Source: Lederbergia panacisoli (lineage in GTDB: Bacteria > Bacillota > Bacilli > Bacillales > Bacillaceae_C). Taken from it: a DNA stretch of 64,000 nt. The notes below the pieces were generated by a model. It searched no databases. It had not been told where the DNA came from and worked only from the letters and a program-made list of their open reading frames with translations. Location of the stretch: positions 186,001 to 250,000 of the forward strand of contig NZ_JANJGU010000001.1 of NCBI RefSeq assembly GCF_024626525.1, given 5' to 3'. Both the position numbers and the translations under genes were made by a program. Below, in pieces: positions 63,361 to 64,000 of this stretch; the first letter of the stretch is position 1; the number at the start of each line of letters is the position of its first letter.

Positions 63361-64000
63361 TTAGGTTGTAATTCCTCTTTTTCGATATTCAAGTTGTTTA
63401 TCAAAGCAAAAGCGCATTAATTGTTGTTGTTCTTTATTTTTCACATTAAGAAATTGAATAGATACTAACTGGCTCTTATTTTTATCAAATGCCCTAATGA
63501 TTCTGCAATCTAGATTTAAATATACGTACTCTCCAGAATGCATTGGCAGAACTATACAAACCCTTCCTAATTCCCCCCTATGGATGATAACGTTTTTCGG
63601 TAAAAGGACTGCACAACCTCCAGCACTAAAATCATCGGTAACAGTTGGAAAAATCTCTTCTGATTCAAGAAGCTGCAAAGAAACATCAATCGCGGCATTA
63701 ATTCTGACAAATTGTCTTCTTTGAACTTTCAATAAGTTTTCAACACCAGGAAAGGTAAGAACTAGTAAAGGAATTTGATTTTTTACCCTGCCGATAATTT
63801 TTGTTTTAAACAAAAAAGCACCTGATTCTTCGTCAACAAAGCTAGCATACATTTTTGTGTCATTTCGCAAAAAGACAGTCTTATTGCTTGTTACCCCAAG
63901 AGGATAAGAAATATATATTTTGTTTTCATCAATGTCAGCAATTTTAGCTTTATATTTTTCTTCATTCTGATTGTCGGTTTCCAATATTAGCTCCATTCCA
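63361..64000 (-). CDS. ypfA: PilZ-domain c-di-GMP receptor YpfA (5' end beyond window)
   Basis: In B. subtilis YpfA (MotI/DgrA) binds c-di-GMP and stops flagellar rotation. N-terminal YcgR-like domain (~1-95) followed by PilZ (~97-205) with the RxxxR motif QRRQFVRINAAID and DDFSAGGCAVLL (D-x-S-x-x-G). The ATG at 63996 is probably internal: the family has about six more residues (ending in Gly) and the codon before it here is GGA, so the gene likely extends past the edge. The GGDEF protein at 6.5-8.3 kb could supply its ligand. Confidence 0.9.
   Translation of the reverse strand, partial: GMELILETDNQNEEKYKAKIADIDENKIYISYPLGVTSNKTVFLRNDTKMYASFVDEESGAFLFKTKIIGRVKNQIPLLVLTFPGVENLLKVQRRQFVRINAAIDVSLQLLESEEIFPTVTDDFSAGGCAVLLPKNVIIHRGELGRVCIVLPMHSGEYVYLNLDCRIIRAFDKNKSQLVSIQFLNVKNKEQQQLMRFCFDKQLEYRKRGITT

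Overview
The window looks like a chromosomal segment of a low-GC, endospore-forming member of the Bacillaceae. Evidence includes spore genes (spoIVA, cotD-like, sspM-like, ypjB), the TRAP regulator gene mtrB, bacillithiol genes bshA and bshB1, a Bacillus-type (type B) RNase P RNA, GpsB, and a gene order close to the B. subtilis segment running from rnpB/ponA through panBCD, qcrABC, aroB, hepS/menG/hepT, hbs and der to ypfA. The proteins look clearly orthologous to B. subtilis but diverged, so this is a related genus or species rather than B. subtilis itself. That assignment is by eye.

Layout: (1) 1-2.6 kb, a divergent shikimate pair: chorismate synthase (cut by the window edge, behind a T-box) and a chorismate mutase-DAHP synthase fusion. 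(2) 2.6-9.2 kb, a DMT transporter, M32 carboxypeptidase, rRNA methylase RlmL, a PAS-GGDEF-EAL protein, rnpB and gpsB. (3) 9.4-20.6 kb, spore coat CotD, the mrfAB (yprAB) repair pair, Hsp20, yppG/yppE, sspM-like, recU-ponA, nth and dnaD. (4) 20.7-35.7 kb, asnS, aspB, ypmB, dinG, panD, panC, panB, birA, cca, bshA, bshB1, dapB and a MazG-like gene. (5) 35.8-46.6 kb, a YitT protein, purU, a YugP-type protease, ypjB, ypjA, qcrCBA, ypiF, ypiB, ypiA, an unrecognised 294-residue protein and aroB. (6) 47.6-64 kb, cheR, ndk, hepT-menG-hepS, mtrB-folE, hbs, spoIVA, yphF, yphE, gpsA, der, yphA, rpsA-like, plsC, cmk, ypfB and ypfA.

Most genes are on the minus strand. Exceptions are the aroG-type gene, hsp20, recU-ponA and the YitT gene. 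The content is mainly core metabolism, respiration (menaquinone side chain plus the bc complex), translation, cell wall and sporulation. A c-di-GMP theme recurs: a GGDEF protein with a damaged EAL domain at 6.5-8.3 kb and a PilZ receptor (ypfA) at the right edge.

The least ordinary feature is a family of GC-rich, strongly palindromic intergenic repeats in an otherwise AT-rich region. At three places (27.7-28.4, 46.7-47.5, 52.6-53.3 kb) two copies lie head to head around an AT-rich spacer. Their lengths are explained by a bare ~126-bp core that can carry one 130-bp hairpin module, one ~61-bp hairpin module, both, or neither. Relics of the core (60.39 kb) and of the large module (2.52 kb) also occur. 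Several genes expected from the B. subtilis order are missing from their usual slots: aroF next to aroB, trp/tyrA/hisC/aroE, mgsA, fni, ypsA and ypmA. No transposase, prophage or CRISPR array was found.
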